43,803 bases of DNA from Microvirga vignae (GTDB lineage Bacteria > Pseudomonadota > Alphaproteobacteria > Rhizobiales > Beijerinckiaceae). Below are positions 8,119 to 15,230 of the stretch, piece by piece; the first letter of the stretch is position 1, and each line of letters begins with the position of its first letter. Under the pieces are notes generated by a model, which was given only the letters and a program-made list of their open reading frames with translations, was not told where the DNA came from and did no database searches. Both the position numbers and the translations under genes were made by a program. The stretch is from contig NZ_LCYG01000103.1 of the NCBI RefSeq assembly GCF_001017175.1, positions 1-43,803 of the forward strand, given 5' to 3'.

Positions 8119-8874
8119 CTATTGGCAGATTCGGTAACGGTCGCTTGACCCGTGCTGCTGCACGTCCACGTGGAGGTGGTCGGCATGGGCCGCGTCCGAT
8201 CCCGGTCCTAGGACCGTGGTGAACCAACCGCAGGCAGCCGTGCGCAGGGCAGCAAGGGCAGGGTTGGGAGGTGCGTCGCCGTCCGGCTTGATGCGCAGGG
8301 TCGTTCCGTCCGCGAGCTCGAAGCCTGCGATGTCGATGGCCAGCCCTTCGGCATGGGCCGACAGCTTGCCGGTTTCAGCCCGATTGCGGTTGCGGCACGC
8401 AAAACCCGGTCCGGTCCGGACGCTCTTCAACTCCGTCCTGAGCGCTCCCGCCACCACCGGCGCCACCAGATCTCCCACCCATCGGCCGAAGGCGTCGGCA
8501 AAGCGGCAGGCCAGAATGGGTTCGTCGTCGAGGCGGACGATTGCCCCCGGCCTGGACGGCACGGGCACAGCCTTCAGACGCAGCGGGGTTTCGATCCGGC
8601 AGAGTTCGTTCGAGGTCGAGGGCTGATCGGCCGCCGCGACCTCGAACCCGCCAGCCCTGAGCCGGGCCAAGCATGGATCCGGCTCCGCCACGGCCTGAGC
8701 CGTCCCTTTCTCTGCCGGGGTCGACCGAGGCGTCTCGACAGGAGATGCGGGCGGCGGTGCGGGCGAGGGCGCGTCCTGCGGTCGCGGCGGGGGCAGGGGT
8801 GGCCCCGGCTGCGCCAAGCTCGGGCCGGCTCCCAGGACCGCAATTGCTGCAAGCACCACTCCGGGGCGCACCAT
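8119..8874 (-). CDS. Extensin-like secreted protein
   Basis: 251 residues. A signal peptide (MVRPGVVLAAIAVLGAGPSLA) is followed by a proline-rich linker (about 22-52) and an extensin-like C-terminal domain (about 70-251). That domain has conserved Cys residues and the GLAIDIAGFELADG and HADHLHVDVQ segments, which resemble zinc peptidase folds of the D-Ala-D-Ala carboxypeptidase type. Family members are periplasmic and thought to act on the cell wall; activity is unproven. GAGGTGAG four bases before the ATG fixes this start. A longer reading frame upstream reads into the polyphosphate kinase relic and is not part of the gene. Confidence 0.88.
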   Translation of the reverse strand: MVRPGVVLAAIAVLGAGPSLAQPGPPLPPPRPQDAPSPAPPPASPVETPRSTPAEKGTAQAVAEPDPCLARLRAGGFEVAAADQPSTSNELCRIETPLRLKAVPVPSRPGAIVRLDDEPILACRFADAFGRWVGDLVAPVVAGALRTELKSVRTGPGFACRNRNRAETGKLSAHAEGLAIDIAGFELADGTTLRIKPDGDAPPNPALAALRTAACGWFTTVLGPGSDAAHADHLHVDVQQHGSSDRYRICQ

Positions 8875-8965
8875 GAGTCTCACCTCGCTTTCAGGAGGAA
8901 CGTAGCCGCCGCGCTTCCGGTTCACTCGTCCGGGTGCCGCCGGCGGCTGCTCCGGGCTCAGGCCT

Positions 8966-9170
8966 TTATCGGGTCGGCACGATATGCCTTGCGGGCAGCC
9001 GGTCCTCGGCTCCCGGGTCTGGTTCCGCCTTCGGCATTTTCGGCAACTCGACCTTGACCCTCTCGTGGGGATTCGGCTGAGCATGTGCGCAATCAGGTTG
9101 AGGCGCGCCCGGCGCTTGTCGTCGGACGGGACGATGTGCCAGAACCGGAGCGACTACCCCTCGGCGCTGA
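8966..9170 (-). pseudogene. Polyphosphate kinase 2 (PPK2) C-terminal relic
   Basis: On the minus strand one frame encodes WHIVPSDDKRRARLN then LIAHMLSRIP (from about 9141 down to about 9070), closely like the end of PPK2 enzymes. The sequence then shifts by one base into another frame reading HERVKVELPKMPK and ending in a stop at 8966. Just upstream, AP before WH also needs a frame change. Only about 65 residues of a protein of normally 250-300 remain, and the catalytic Walker motifs are absent, so this is a broken remnant. It sits between the extensin-like and stress-protein genes. The 5' limit is approximate. Confidence 0.75.
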
Positions 9171-9238
9171 TGGCGGCATGGTTTCGGCAGCAGCTGCGCT
9201 ATATCCAATTGCAAGCGGCAACGAGCGGAGTAGCGGTC

Positions 9239-9688
9239 ATGTACAATCACGTCCTGATTGCAACTGATGGTTCGGAACTGGCGACCAGGGGGCTGGTGCA
9301 CGGCCTCGCGCTCGCAAAAGGTCTAGGAGCTACGGTGACCGTCGTGACAGTCACGGAAATGTGGTCGGCCTGGGACATGGCTCATGAAGCACGAATGAGC
9401 GAGCACAATCCGGTCGATGAGTACGAACAACGCGCGAAGGCGGCCGCACGCAGGATTCTGGATACTGCCGTCAATCTGGCGCAAGAACAGCAGGGGCTGG
9501 ATGTTCAGACACTGCATGTCGCGGACCAGCACCCAGCCGAAGGCATCATCACCGCCTGTCAGAGCCAGGGATGCGATCTAATCGTCATGTCCTCGCATGG
9601 ACGCCGTGGCCTCGGTCGTGTTCTGTTGGGCAGCCAAGCGGCCGAGGTGCTGGCGCACAGCACCGTTCCCGTCTTGGTAGTCCGGTAG
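9239..9688 (+). CDS. Universal stress protein, UspA family
   Basis: 149 residues, one Usp domain. The first strand YNHVLIATDGSE carries the family's conserved Asp, and the C-terminus has SSHGRRGLGRVLLGS then AEVLAHSTVPVLVVR. SHG-N9-GS is the nucleotide-loop pattern of ATP-binding Usp proteins, with the first glycine of the motif replaced by serine. It is cytosolic and probably helps survival under energy or oxidative stress. The start at 9239 has GGAG nine bases upstream. An upstream extension in the same frame crosses the antisense of the PPK2 relic and is not coding. Confidence 0.93.
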   Translation: MYNHVLIATDGSELATRGLVHGLALAKGLGATVTVVTVTEMWSAWDMAHEARMSEHNPVDEYEQRAKAAARRILDTAVNLAQEQQGLDVQTLHVADQHPAEGIITACQSQGCDLIVMSSHGRRGLGRVLLGSQAAEVLAHSTVPVLVVR

Positions 9689-9727
9689 GTTAGCTGCCCG
9701 GATCATCCGGAACACCGGCAGTGACGT

Positions 9728-9743
9728 GTGACCTTCGGGTCAC
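9728..9743 (+). other. UUCG-tetraloop hairpin after usp gene
   Basis: GTGACC, TTCG, GGTCAC: a perfect 6-bp stem closed by the very stable UUCG loop, 40 bases past the stress-protein stop codon. No T run follows, so it may protect or process the 3' end rather than be a classical terminator. Confidence 0.5.
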
Positions 9744-9891
9744 CACGAGCCCGCCGTCCCGCGACCAAGCCCAGTCCGTTGTTCCAGAAACGGCCCTCTG
9801 CGAAGTTCTACCTGTAAGCAGTCAAGGATCCGGCGTGTGCGATGCTGTGAGCCTGGAATGTCCAGATGGCACATTTCGGATGTTGCGCCTT

Positions 9892-9918
9892 GGTCAGCTT
9901 GCGAGCGGCAAGCTGACC
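9892..9918. terminator. Strong 11-bp hairpin, possible bidirectional terminator
   Basis: GGTCAGCTTGC pairs perfectly with GCAAGCTGACC across loop GAGCG. TTTA follows on the plus strand; no T run follows on the minus strand. It is midway between the convergent usp and beta-propeller genes. The T tail is short, so termination is probable but not certain. Confidence 0.55.
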
Positions 9919-10053
9919 TTTACGCGGCCGCGCCGAGGGATCGCCATTGGCACGAAGGTACGGACCGGCCCTGCCGGGGCTCGGCTGGAGGATCCCATCA
10001 GCAAAGCTCTCCGGGATTGGCCTGCAACCGAAGTCACAGGCCACTCCTCTTCG

Positions 10054-11241
10054 TCAGTGACCTGCCATGTCGTTCCACTCGGGCAGGAGCACAATGCTGT
10101 TGGGCGCAAAGCCCTGATCCTTCAGCGTGTCGATGCTGTCGATCGCCTCGCCCTTGTTCAGATCGACCAGCGTGATCGAGCCGTCGTTCATGCCAGGCAG
10201 GTTGAGCAGCGAATTCTGCACGTAGGCGAAGCGCCCGTCCTTCGTGTAGGCCACGTGGTGGGCACCTTCCGCCGCCGCGATCGAGTTCAACAGTTTCGGC
10301 TGTCCAGGATTGTGGCTGATATCGAACACATGCAGGTGGCCGGGCTTGGCCGTCGTGACATGAAGCCGGTCCGGCCGGTCGTCCTTGCTGACCACGTAGA
10401 GTTCGAGAGGCACCCCGGCTTTGACCGATCCGAAGTCGAAGACTTGCGCGACATTGAAACCCTTCTTCGTCGCATCCCAGGTCGCCGTCCAAAGGGTGCC
10501 ACCATACATGTTGGTCACGTAGGCAACGGGCGGGTCTGCGCCCGGGACGAACAGGATCTCGACCGGGGCCTCTCCCGAGGGCGAGGGCTTGTTCGAGACC
10601 TTGTAGCTCTCCAGCACCTTGCCGGTGCTGGCCTCGATCGCCGTGATCATCTCGCCGGCGTCCCCAAGATCCGACCCGCGAACCGTGTTGGTCACGAGGA
10701 TCCGGTCGATCTCGTCATGGAGGCTGATGCCGTGCGCATAGGGATGCGGCAAGGCAATGGTCTGGGTCGGTTCGTCCTTGAGCGCATCGCCCGCGATCAC
10801 ATTGGACGAACCGAGGCAGGTCAGGAACCAGCGCCTGTTGTCGGCGGAGAACACCACGTCCTCGCCGATCCTGCAGTCGGGCACGGCCACCTGCTTGATG
10901 GCGAAGGGGCGCTTCGTGGTGTCGATCACGCCAAGCTCGCTCTTGCCGAGCGAGGTCACATAGGCCTTGGTCGAGTCCCGGTTATAGAAGATGTGATGGG
11001 CGACAAGGTCCGGCGGCAGCGGGATGGTCTCAACGATCTTCTTGTAGTTGGGCGAGGCGGGATCGACGTCGATGACGGCAATCCCCTCCTGGCGTGTCTG
11101 GCCGGCAACCGGGTGCTTGAAAGTCTTGAGGGCGTCCGGCGGCTTGCTCTCATAGTTGGCCATGGCGAGAATTTCGGCTCGAGCACCCACCGAGCCGAGA
11201 AGAGCTGCGGTCAATCCCGCTATCAGGCAAGCGCGTGACAT
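10054..11241 (-). CDS. Secreted YncE-like beta-propeller protein
   Basis: 395 residues. An N-terminal signal peptide (MSRACLIAGLTAALLGSVGARA) directs it to the periplasm. Repeated blades follow, with phrases such as IAVIDVDPAS, AYVTSLGKSELGVID, ILVTNTVRG, AYVTNMYGG and FAYVQNSLLNLPG, typical of YVTN/lactonase-like seven-bladed propellers. No catalytic motif is evident; such proteins often bind ligands or partner proteins. It is divergent from the cupredoxin-like and membrane protein genes across a 224-base promoter region, which suggests related expression. The long plus-strand frame opposite it is a shadow. Confidence 0.85.
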   Translation of the reverse strand: MSRACLIAGLTAALLGSVGARAEILAMANYESKPPDALKTFKHPVAGQTRQEGIAVIDVDPASPNYKKIVETIPLPPDLVAHHIFYNRDSTKAYVTSLGKSELGVIDTTKRPFAIKQVAVPDCRIGEDVVFSADNRRWFLTCLGSSNVIAGDALKDEPTQTIALPHPYAHGISLHDEIDRILVTNTVRGSDLGDAGEMITAIEASTGKVLESYKVSNKPSPSGEAPVEILFVPGADPPVAYVTNMYGGTLWTATWDATKKGFNVAQVFDFGSVKAGVPLELYVVSKDDRPDRLHVTTAKPGHLHVFDISHNPGQPKLLNSIAAAEGAHHVAYTKDGRFAYVQNSLLNLPGMNDGSITLVDLNKGEAIDSIDTLKDQGFAPNSIVLLPEWNDMAGH

Positions 11242-11465
11242 AGGGTTCTCCTGTGATGCTGGATAAGAGCGTAAGCTTTGACTGTACGATCCGCCCGCCT
11301 CGGAAGGAGCGGCAGAATGCGGGAACGCTGACGCTGGTCAGGATGGCCGTCGCGCCTTTCCAGGCTGATCCGCGCCTACGCCATATCGAGATCAAGCCCG
11401 ACCTGACGAACACAGGCGCTTAGTCTACACTCGTCACATGTTGATGAGAAGCGGGAGCGGGGATC

Positions 11466-11852
11466 ATGTCCCGAGCCGCAGATACCTTCCTGACCCGCCT
11501 TGGCCAGGACCTCTTCGCAGCGATGTTCCTGATCGTGCCGTGCACTCTTCCGGCCATGGGGCAGGATGCCAGCACGATAAAGCGCTTCGACATGATCCTC
11601 GAGAATGGCCGGGTGGCGGGCAAGCCACGGGTGCTCCAAGTGGTGCGGGGCGATCAGGTGGATATCCTCTGGACGACGGACCGGATGATCATGCTCCACC
11701 TGCATGGCTACGACATCGAGATCACGGCCGCCCCCGGCAGCCCGCAGCACATGACTTTTACTGCCGATGCCACCGGCCGGTTCCCGGTCGAGATCCATGG
11801 TGGCGCGGGACGCGACCGGATTCTCGTCTATGTCGAAGTACATCCACGCTAG
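11466..11852 (+). CDS. Periplasmic cupredoxin-like protein
   Basis: 128 residues. The N-terminus is hydrophobic (about residues 12-32, FLTRLGQDLFAAMFLIVPC) with a likely cleavage near MGQDA. A single small beta-sandwich follows: VVRGDQVDILWTTDRMIMLHL, HGYDIEITAAPG and GRFPVEIHGGAG. This matches cupredoxin-fold proteins with an H-x-H-G-Y loop. The usual type-1 copper cysteine is missing (the position reads PVEIH), so blue-copper electron transfer is unlikely; copper binding through His and Met is possible. Its 3' end overlaps the next gene by 23 bases, implying translational coupling with the membrane protein. Confidence 0.75.
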   Translation: MSRAADTFLTRLGQDLFAAMFLIVPCTLPAMGQDASTIKRFDMILENGRVAGKPRVLQVVRGDQVDILWTTDRMIMLHLHGYDIEITAAPGSPQHMTFTADATGRFPVEIHGGAGRDRILVYVEVHPR

Positions 11853-13293
11853 GGCAGGCAGAGGCTCGTTCCTCCGAACCGGTGCCACACCCGTGCTTTG
11901 CAGCATCCTACCCGGTGAGGCTCAAGCCCATGGACTGGGCGCCCGCTATGACCTTCCCCTGCCGCTCTGGCTGTATCTGCTGGGGGCCGGAGCGGCTGTT
12001 GTGGCCTCATTCGCATTCCTGACACTCTTCCGCACGTCAGCCCGACCAATCAAGGACCGCCCCCTGGTCTTCACCAGCGGCAGATTTCCCCGGTGGCTTG
12101 TTGTCGTCCTACAGGGCCTCTCGCTAGGCCTGTTCCTTCTGATCGTGGCGGCAGGTCTCCTCGGCAATCAGAACCCGTTCAAGAACATCGCCCCGGTGTT
12201 CGTCTGGGTGATCTGGTGGGTGGGCATGACCTTTCTGGCGGCCCTTGTCGTCAACCCATGGCGGCTCGTAAATCCAGCTGTGATCGCTTGGGAGTGGGGA
12301 CAGCGCGTGAGAAGCTGGCCTCGGCACTCGGTACTTGGACGAGGACGCTTCCGGAGATACCCGGCCTGGCTCGGCGCATGGCCGGCCGGAGCCTTCTTTC
12401 TTCTGATGGCATGGCTCGAATTGATCGCATCGGGCCGGGACATCCCGCGCAACGTCGCGCTGGGAGGCATGACCTATCTTGGTCTGACTTGGATCGGGTG
12501 TCACCTGTTCGGTCCATCCGTCTGGCTGCGGAATGGAGACGCTTTTTCCGTGGCCTTTGCCATCCTCGGGCGGTTCGCTCCGCTAAAGATCGCCGGAACC
12601 GGCCTGCGCTGGTGCTGGTGGCTGCGACCATATGCAGTCGGGCTTCTGTCCGCCCGCCCCCTGTCGGCCTCGCTGACCGCGTTCACACTTCTGATGCTCG
12701 CGACAGTGTCCGTGGACGGCCTGCTGGAAACCCCCGCCTGGGCAACATTCGTCGAGAGATTTGAGGGCGCCGAAGCGATGCAGGCAATCTCGTATGACTT
12801 ACCCGCGACCTTGCTGCTTTGTCTGGCTCCGCTGGTCTTAGGGGGCACCTATATCTCAGTGATCGCTATGATGCGGATGGCGTCGGGTGAAACGGAACAC
12901 TCATTACGCACGCTGAGTGGACGGTTTGTGCTGTCACTCGTGCCCATCGCAATCGCTTATCATCTGGCGCATTACCTCTCGTTCCTGCTTCTGGCGGGAC
13001 AATTCGCGATCCCGCTTGCCTCAGATCCCTTTGGATTCGGATGGGATCTGTTCGGGACTGTGCTCTATCGGATCAACATCGGGATCGTGGACGCGCGCTT
13101 CGTCTGGTTCATGGCGGTGGGAGCTATCGTGTCGGGCCACATTCTTGCGACTTGGCTCGCACACGAGACGGCTCTTGCGGTGTTTCGGACGTCCAAGGCC
13201 GCACGCCGGAGCCAGGGGCCCATGTTGGTCCTTATGGTGGGCTATACCGTCATGAGCCTCTGGATCCTGTCGCAACCCATCGTCCAACCATGA
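11830..13293 (+). CDS. Polytopic membrane protein of unknown function
   Basis: 487 residues with about 10-12 membrane helices. After the first 35 residues comes AHGLGARYDLPLPLWLYLLG, a recognisable start of a conserved but uncharacterised family in alpha- and betaproteobacteria. WLVVVLQGLSLGLFLLIVAA and IAPVFVWVIWWVGMTFLAAL follow. The start at 11830 lies inside the cupredoxin-like gene, so the two are probably translated together. The secreted beta-propeller gene is divergent next door. A role in handling a metal or redox partner outside the membrane is a guess from context only; no transporter signature is visible. Confidence 0.72.
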   Translation: MSKYIHARAGRGSFLRTGATPVLCSILPGEAQAHGLGARYDLPLPLWLYLLGAGAAVVASFAFLTLFRTSARPIKDRPLVFTSGRFPRWLVVVLQGLSLGLFLLIVAAGLLGNQNPFKNIAPVFVWVIWWVGMTFLAALVVNPWRLVNPAVIAWEWGQRVRSWPRHSVLGRGRFRRYPAWLGAWPAGAFFLLMAWLELIASGRDIPRNVALGGMTYLGLTWIGCHLFGPSVWLRNGDAFSVAFAILGRFAPLKIAGTGLRWCWWLRPYAVGLLSARPLSASLTAFTLLMLATVSVDGLLETPAWATFVERFEGAEAMQAISYDLPATLLLCLAPLVLGGTYISVIAMMRMASGETEHSLRTLSGRFVLSLVPIAIAYHLAHYLSFLLLAGQFAIPLASDPFGFGWDLFGTVLYRINIGIVDARFVWFMAVGAIVSGHILATWLAHETALAVFRTSKAARRSQGPMLVLMVGYTVMSLWILSQPIVQP

Positions 13294-13609
13294 AAGTGGA
13301 TGCAGTTCTTGCTGAGGCACCTGCGGTCTCGTCATGGACGCGACTGGATAGAGGGGGACGGTATCGAGGCTCTATATCGAACATCCGCAACTGGCACAAA
13401 GCGGAAGCGACGTCTTGGTCCGCTTTGCAGCTTGGATATCCCTCAATTGGAATGCGCGGGCCGAGGCTTGTCTCATTCGCAGTGAGACCGTGGCTCCGAG
13501 CACTGGGCTGCTCCTCGAAAAGGTCGCTCTCTGCTCATAAGCAGACCTTCAATGGACGCGCGTCATGTCGCCTTTGACCCAGAACCGACCTTGAGGCGAA
13601 CTCGAACTT
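13294..13609. other. Intergenic region with an inverted repeat
   Basis: About 315 bases with no identified gene. It includes the 9-bp inverted repeat CAAAGCGGA/TCCGCTTTG at 13397-13427. The short frames running through it look like by-products of worn repeat sequence. Confidence 0.5.
13397..13427. repeat. Inverted repeat CAAAGCGGA/TCCGCTTTG
   Basis: Perfect 9-base arms around a 13-base spacer. The TCCGCTTT theme resembles degenerate intergenic elements common in Rhizobiales genomes and loosely resembles the dyads at 4084 and 36757 (GTCCGCT). Confidence 0.5.
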
Positions 13610-13627
13610 GCAGTCTTTTCAGACTGC
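13610..13627. other. Short hairpin at the broken end of the DUF1194 relic
   Basis: GCAGTCT, TTTC, AGACTGC: a perfect 7-bp stem. It covers the point where similarity to DUF1194 proteins stops. It could be a deletion scar or a weak terminator. Confidence 0.4.
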
Positions 13628-14045
13628 CCCGAAGCCACTGCCGTCGAATAGATCTATGGCCGCATGGATGGCGCCGGACACAGAGGTCAACTGCCCGTGC
13701 TCCAGGCGAATGCCCGGAATCCTGTCGGCGAACGCCATGATGGTTTCGGTATTACCGAGCGCTGTCCAGGGAATCACCACCCGCTGGTTCGTAACCCCGC
13801 CCATTCCATGGACGTGACGGCAATCCGGCCCGGGAGGCCATTCGCAAGGGCCTCCTGGACAAGAGGTGAGCGGAACGCCTCGGATAGCCTTCTCTCTGGA
13901 GTTCCTGCTCGTCCTGGTCCATCGAGTAAGAGATGTCGACCGCAATGACGAGGGTCGTGTCGACGGCGGTCTGGGCCCGCGTCGGCAGTAAGCCCAGGAG
14001 AGTGCCAAACAACGTTAGCGGACCAGAAGGAATCTGATTCAACAC
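13619..14045 (-). pseudogene. DUF1194 (VWA-like) protein, frameshifted and truncated
   Basis: The start reads MLNQIPSGPLTLFGTLLGLL (signal-like) and then TTLVIAVDISYSMDQDEQEL, whose D-x-S-x-S is the metal site of von Willebrand A-type domains. After REGY the frame must shift by one base to read EAFRSPLVQEALANGLPGR and VTSMEWAG. It shifts again to read VTNQRVVIPWTALGN, then VSGAIHAAIDLFDGSGF. The reading ends there, with roughly the last 100 residues of a normal DUF1194 protein (about 250) missing. Two frame breaks plus truncation mark a decayed gene. Confidence 0.82.
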
Positions 14046-14139
14046 ATCGCGTGCCTCCGAGAGTGGGGCAAGGGTGCTACGTTTTGTAGGGATCAGAAAC
14101 CGGGCAGCGGACTGAACATCGGAGAACCAGCTTGATCCT

Positions 14140-14580
14140 TCATCGACCGTTGGCGCGCGCGACGGCCTCGGCCAGCTTCTGCCTGAGGCCTTTGATTTCT
14201 TCGAACCGGCTTGTCACGTCGCGCATGACGGCGGCGATACCTTGCATCTGCCCCTGTTCGTCCTTGAGTGGCACGATGGTGAACTCCAGCGAGATCCGCT
14301 GACCGTCCTGACGCAGGCCCGGCACCGACAGGAGGTCGCCCTCGCCATAATGGCTCTCGCCTGTTGCCATAACATGACGGAATCCTTCCCAGTGGCGGGC
14401 TCGCAGGCGCTCGGGAATGATGAGATCGAGCGACTGACCGACCGCCTCGTCGGGGCGATGGCCGAAGATCCGCTCGGCGCCCGGGTTCCACACCCGAATG
14501 ATCCCGTCGCGATCCGTCGCCACCACAGCGTCGGCAGCGGCGGCGAGGATCGCGTCCGCAACGAGCCGGTTCAGATCCAT
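14140..14580 (-). CDS. PAS-domain sensory protein
   Basis: 146 residues, essentially one PAS/PAC module with short flanks. VVATDRDGIIRVWNPGAERI, FGHRPDEAVGQ and VPLKDEQGQMQGIAAVMRDV are classic PAS S-box features. A short C-terminal helix (FEEIKGLRQKLAEAVARANG) may dimerise. No kinase, GGDEF or DNA-binding domain is attached, so it must signal through a partner. The start is set by GAGGG before ATG at 14580; the in-frame extension upstream is not PAS-like. The ligand (heme, flavin or small molecule) cannot be told. Confidence 0.85.
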   Translation of the reverse strand: MDLNRLVADAILAAAADAVVATDRDGIIRVWNPGAERIFGHRPDEAVGQSLDLIIPERLRARHWEGFRHVMATGESHYGEGDLLSVPGLRQDGQRISLEFTIVPLKDEQGQMQGIAAVMRDVTSRFEEIKGLRQKLAEAVARANGR

Positions 14581-14709
14581 GCTCACACCCTCACGTTTGG
14601 AAGCCACCCCCGTTGGGGATGAGATAGAGGAGAAGGTTGCTGGCCAACCAAGGGCCATGCCTTAGTTGAACGCGTCGAGGTGCATCGAGCAACCTTCAGC
14701 CCCGAGATA

Positions 14710-15189
14710 TTACTTTGCCAGCTGGGCAATGACCGCTCGGACCGACTCCGTGACCAAGCGATGATCCTCGAGTTGAGGGAGGCCGCTGACGACGACGGTG
14801 CCTACACAACCCGTATCCTTGAGGAATATCGGAAACCCGCCTCCGGCCGCCGCATAATCCTGCTCGGAAAGTCCATAACGCTGTAGAAATGGGCGTCCCT
14901 TTTGCTCGGCCTCGACCGACATGTAGAGGGAGCTATGGTGGAACCGTTGTACGACCGCCCGCTTGCGGCGAATCCACTCGGCATTGTCCGGCGTTGCTCC
15001 GGGTAAGGCCGCAAAGAATAGCCGCTGGCCGCTCCTCGAAATCTCGATCGCGATTGGAAGAGCATCAGCCCTTGCGCGCTGGTAGATATGGCTGCCGAGC
15101 ATCCACGCGACGTCCGCGCTGAACGATGGAAACTGCAGCTCCTGCTCCTCAGCCAGGAGAGCATCAAGGCTATTGCTGTCGTTCATCAT
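14710..15189 (-). CDS. UPF0303 / heme-degrading-domain family protein
   Basis: 159 residues, matching the UPF0303 (YBR137W-like) family in length and layout. Segments include DALLAEEQELQFPSF near the N-terminus, ALPIAIEISRSGQRLFFAAL, GATPDNAEWIRRKRAVVQRF with HSSLYM, and GGGFPIFLKDTGCVGTVVVS. The fold is related to GlcG/HbpS heme-binding proteins, but the biochemical role is not settled. It lies 41 bases downstream of glycerate kinase on the same strand and is probably cotranscribed with it. GlcG-like proteins are often found next to glycolate or glycerate genes, so a link to that metabolism is plausible. Confidence 0.83.
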   Translation of the reverse strand: MMNDSNSLDALLAEEQELQFPSFSADVAWMLGSHIYQRARADALPIAIEISRSGQRLFFAALPGATPDNAEWIRRKRAVVQRFHHSSLYMSVEAEQKGRPFLQRYGLSEQDYAAAGGGFPIFLKDTGCVGTVVVSGLPQLEDHRLVTESVRAVIAQLAK

Positions 15190-15230
15190 CGATCTCCGAG
15201 GCTCCTACCGCCTATTGTCCAAGTCTTCAA

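Larger units (their letters stand above)
9689..10053. other. Convergent intergenic region with two hairpins
   Basis: 365 bases between convergent genes. It holds a 6-bp UUCG-loop hairpin (9728-9743) and an 11-bp hairpin (9892-9918), described separately. No gene is recognised. Confidence 0.6.

Noticed and set aside
8875..9084. N-terminal extension of the extensin-like protein
   Set aside because: The extension encodes the shifted end of the PPK2 relic; the ATG at 8874 has a good ribosome binding site and a signal peptide directly after it.
9721..11238. 505-codon plus-strand frame opposite the beta-propeller gene
   Set aside because: It lacks recognisable domains and lies antisense to a gene with a clear signal peptide and propeller repeats; high GC makes long antisense frames common.
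11256..11423. 55-codon plus-strand frame in the divergent region before the cupredoxin-like gene
   Set aside because: Ends plausibly (HIEIKPDLTNTGA) but has no ribosome binding site, no recognisable similarity, and lies where two promoters are expected.
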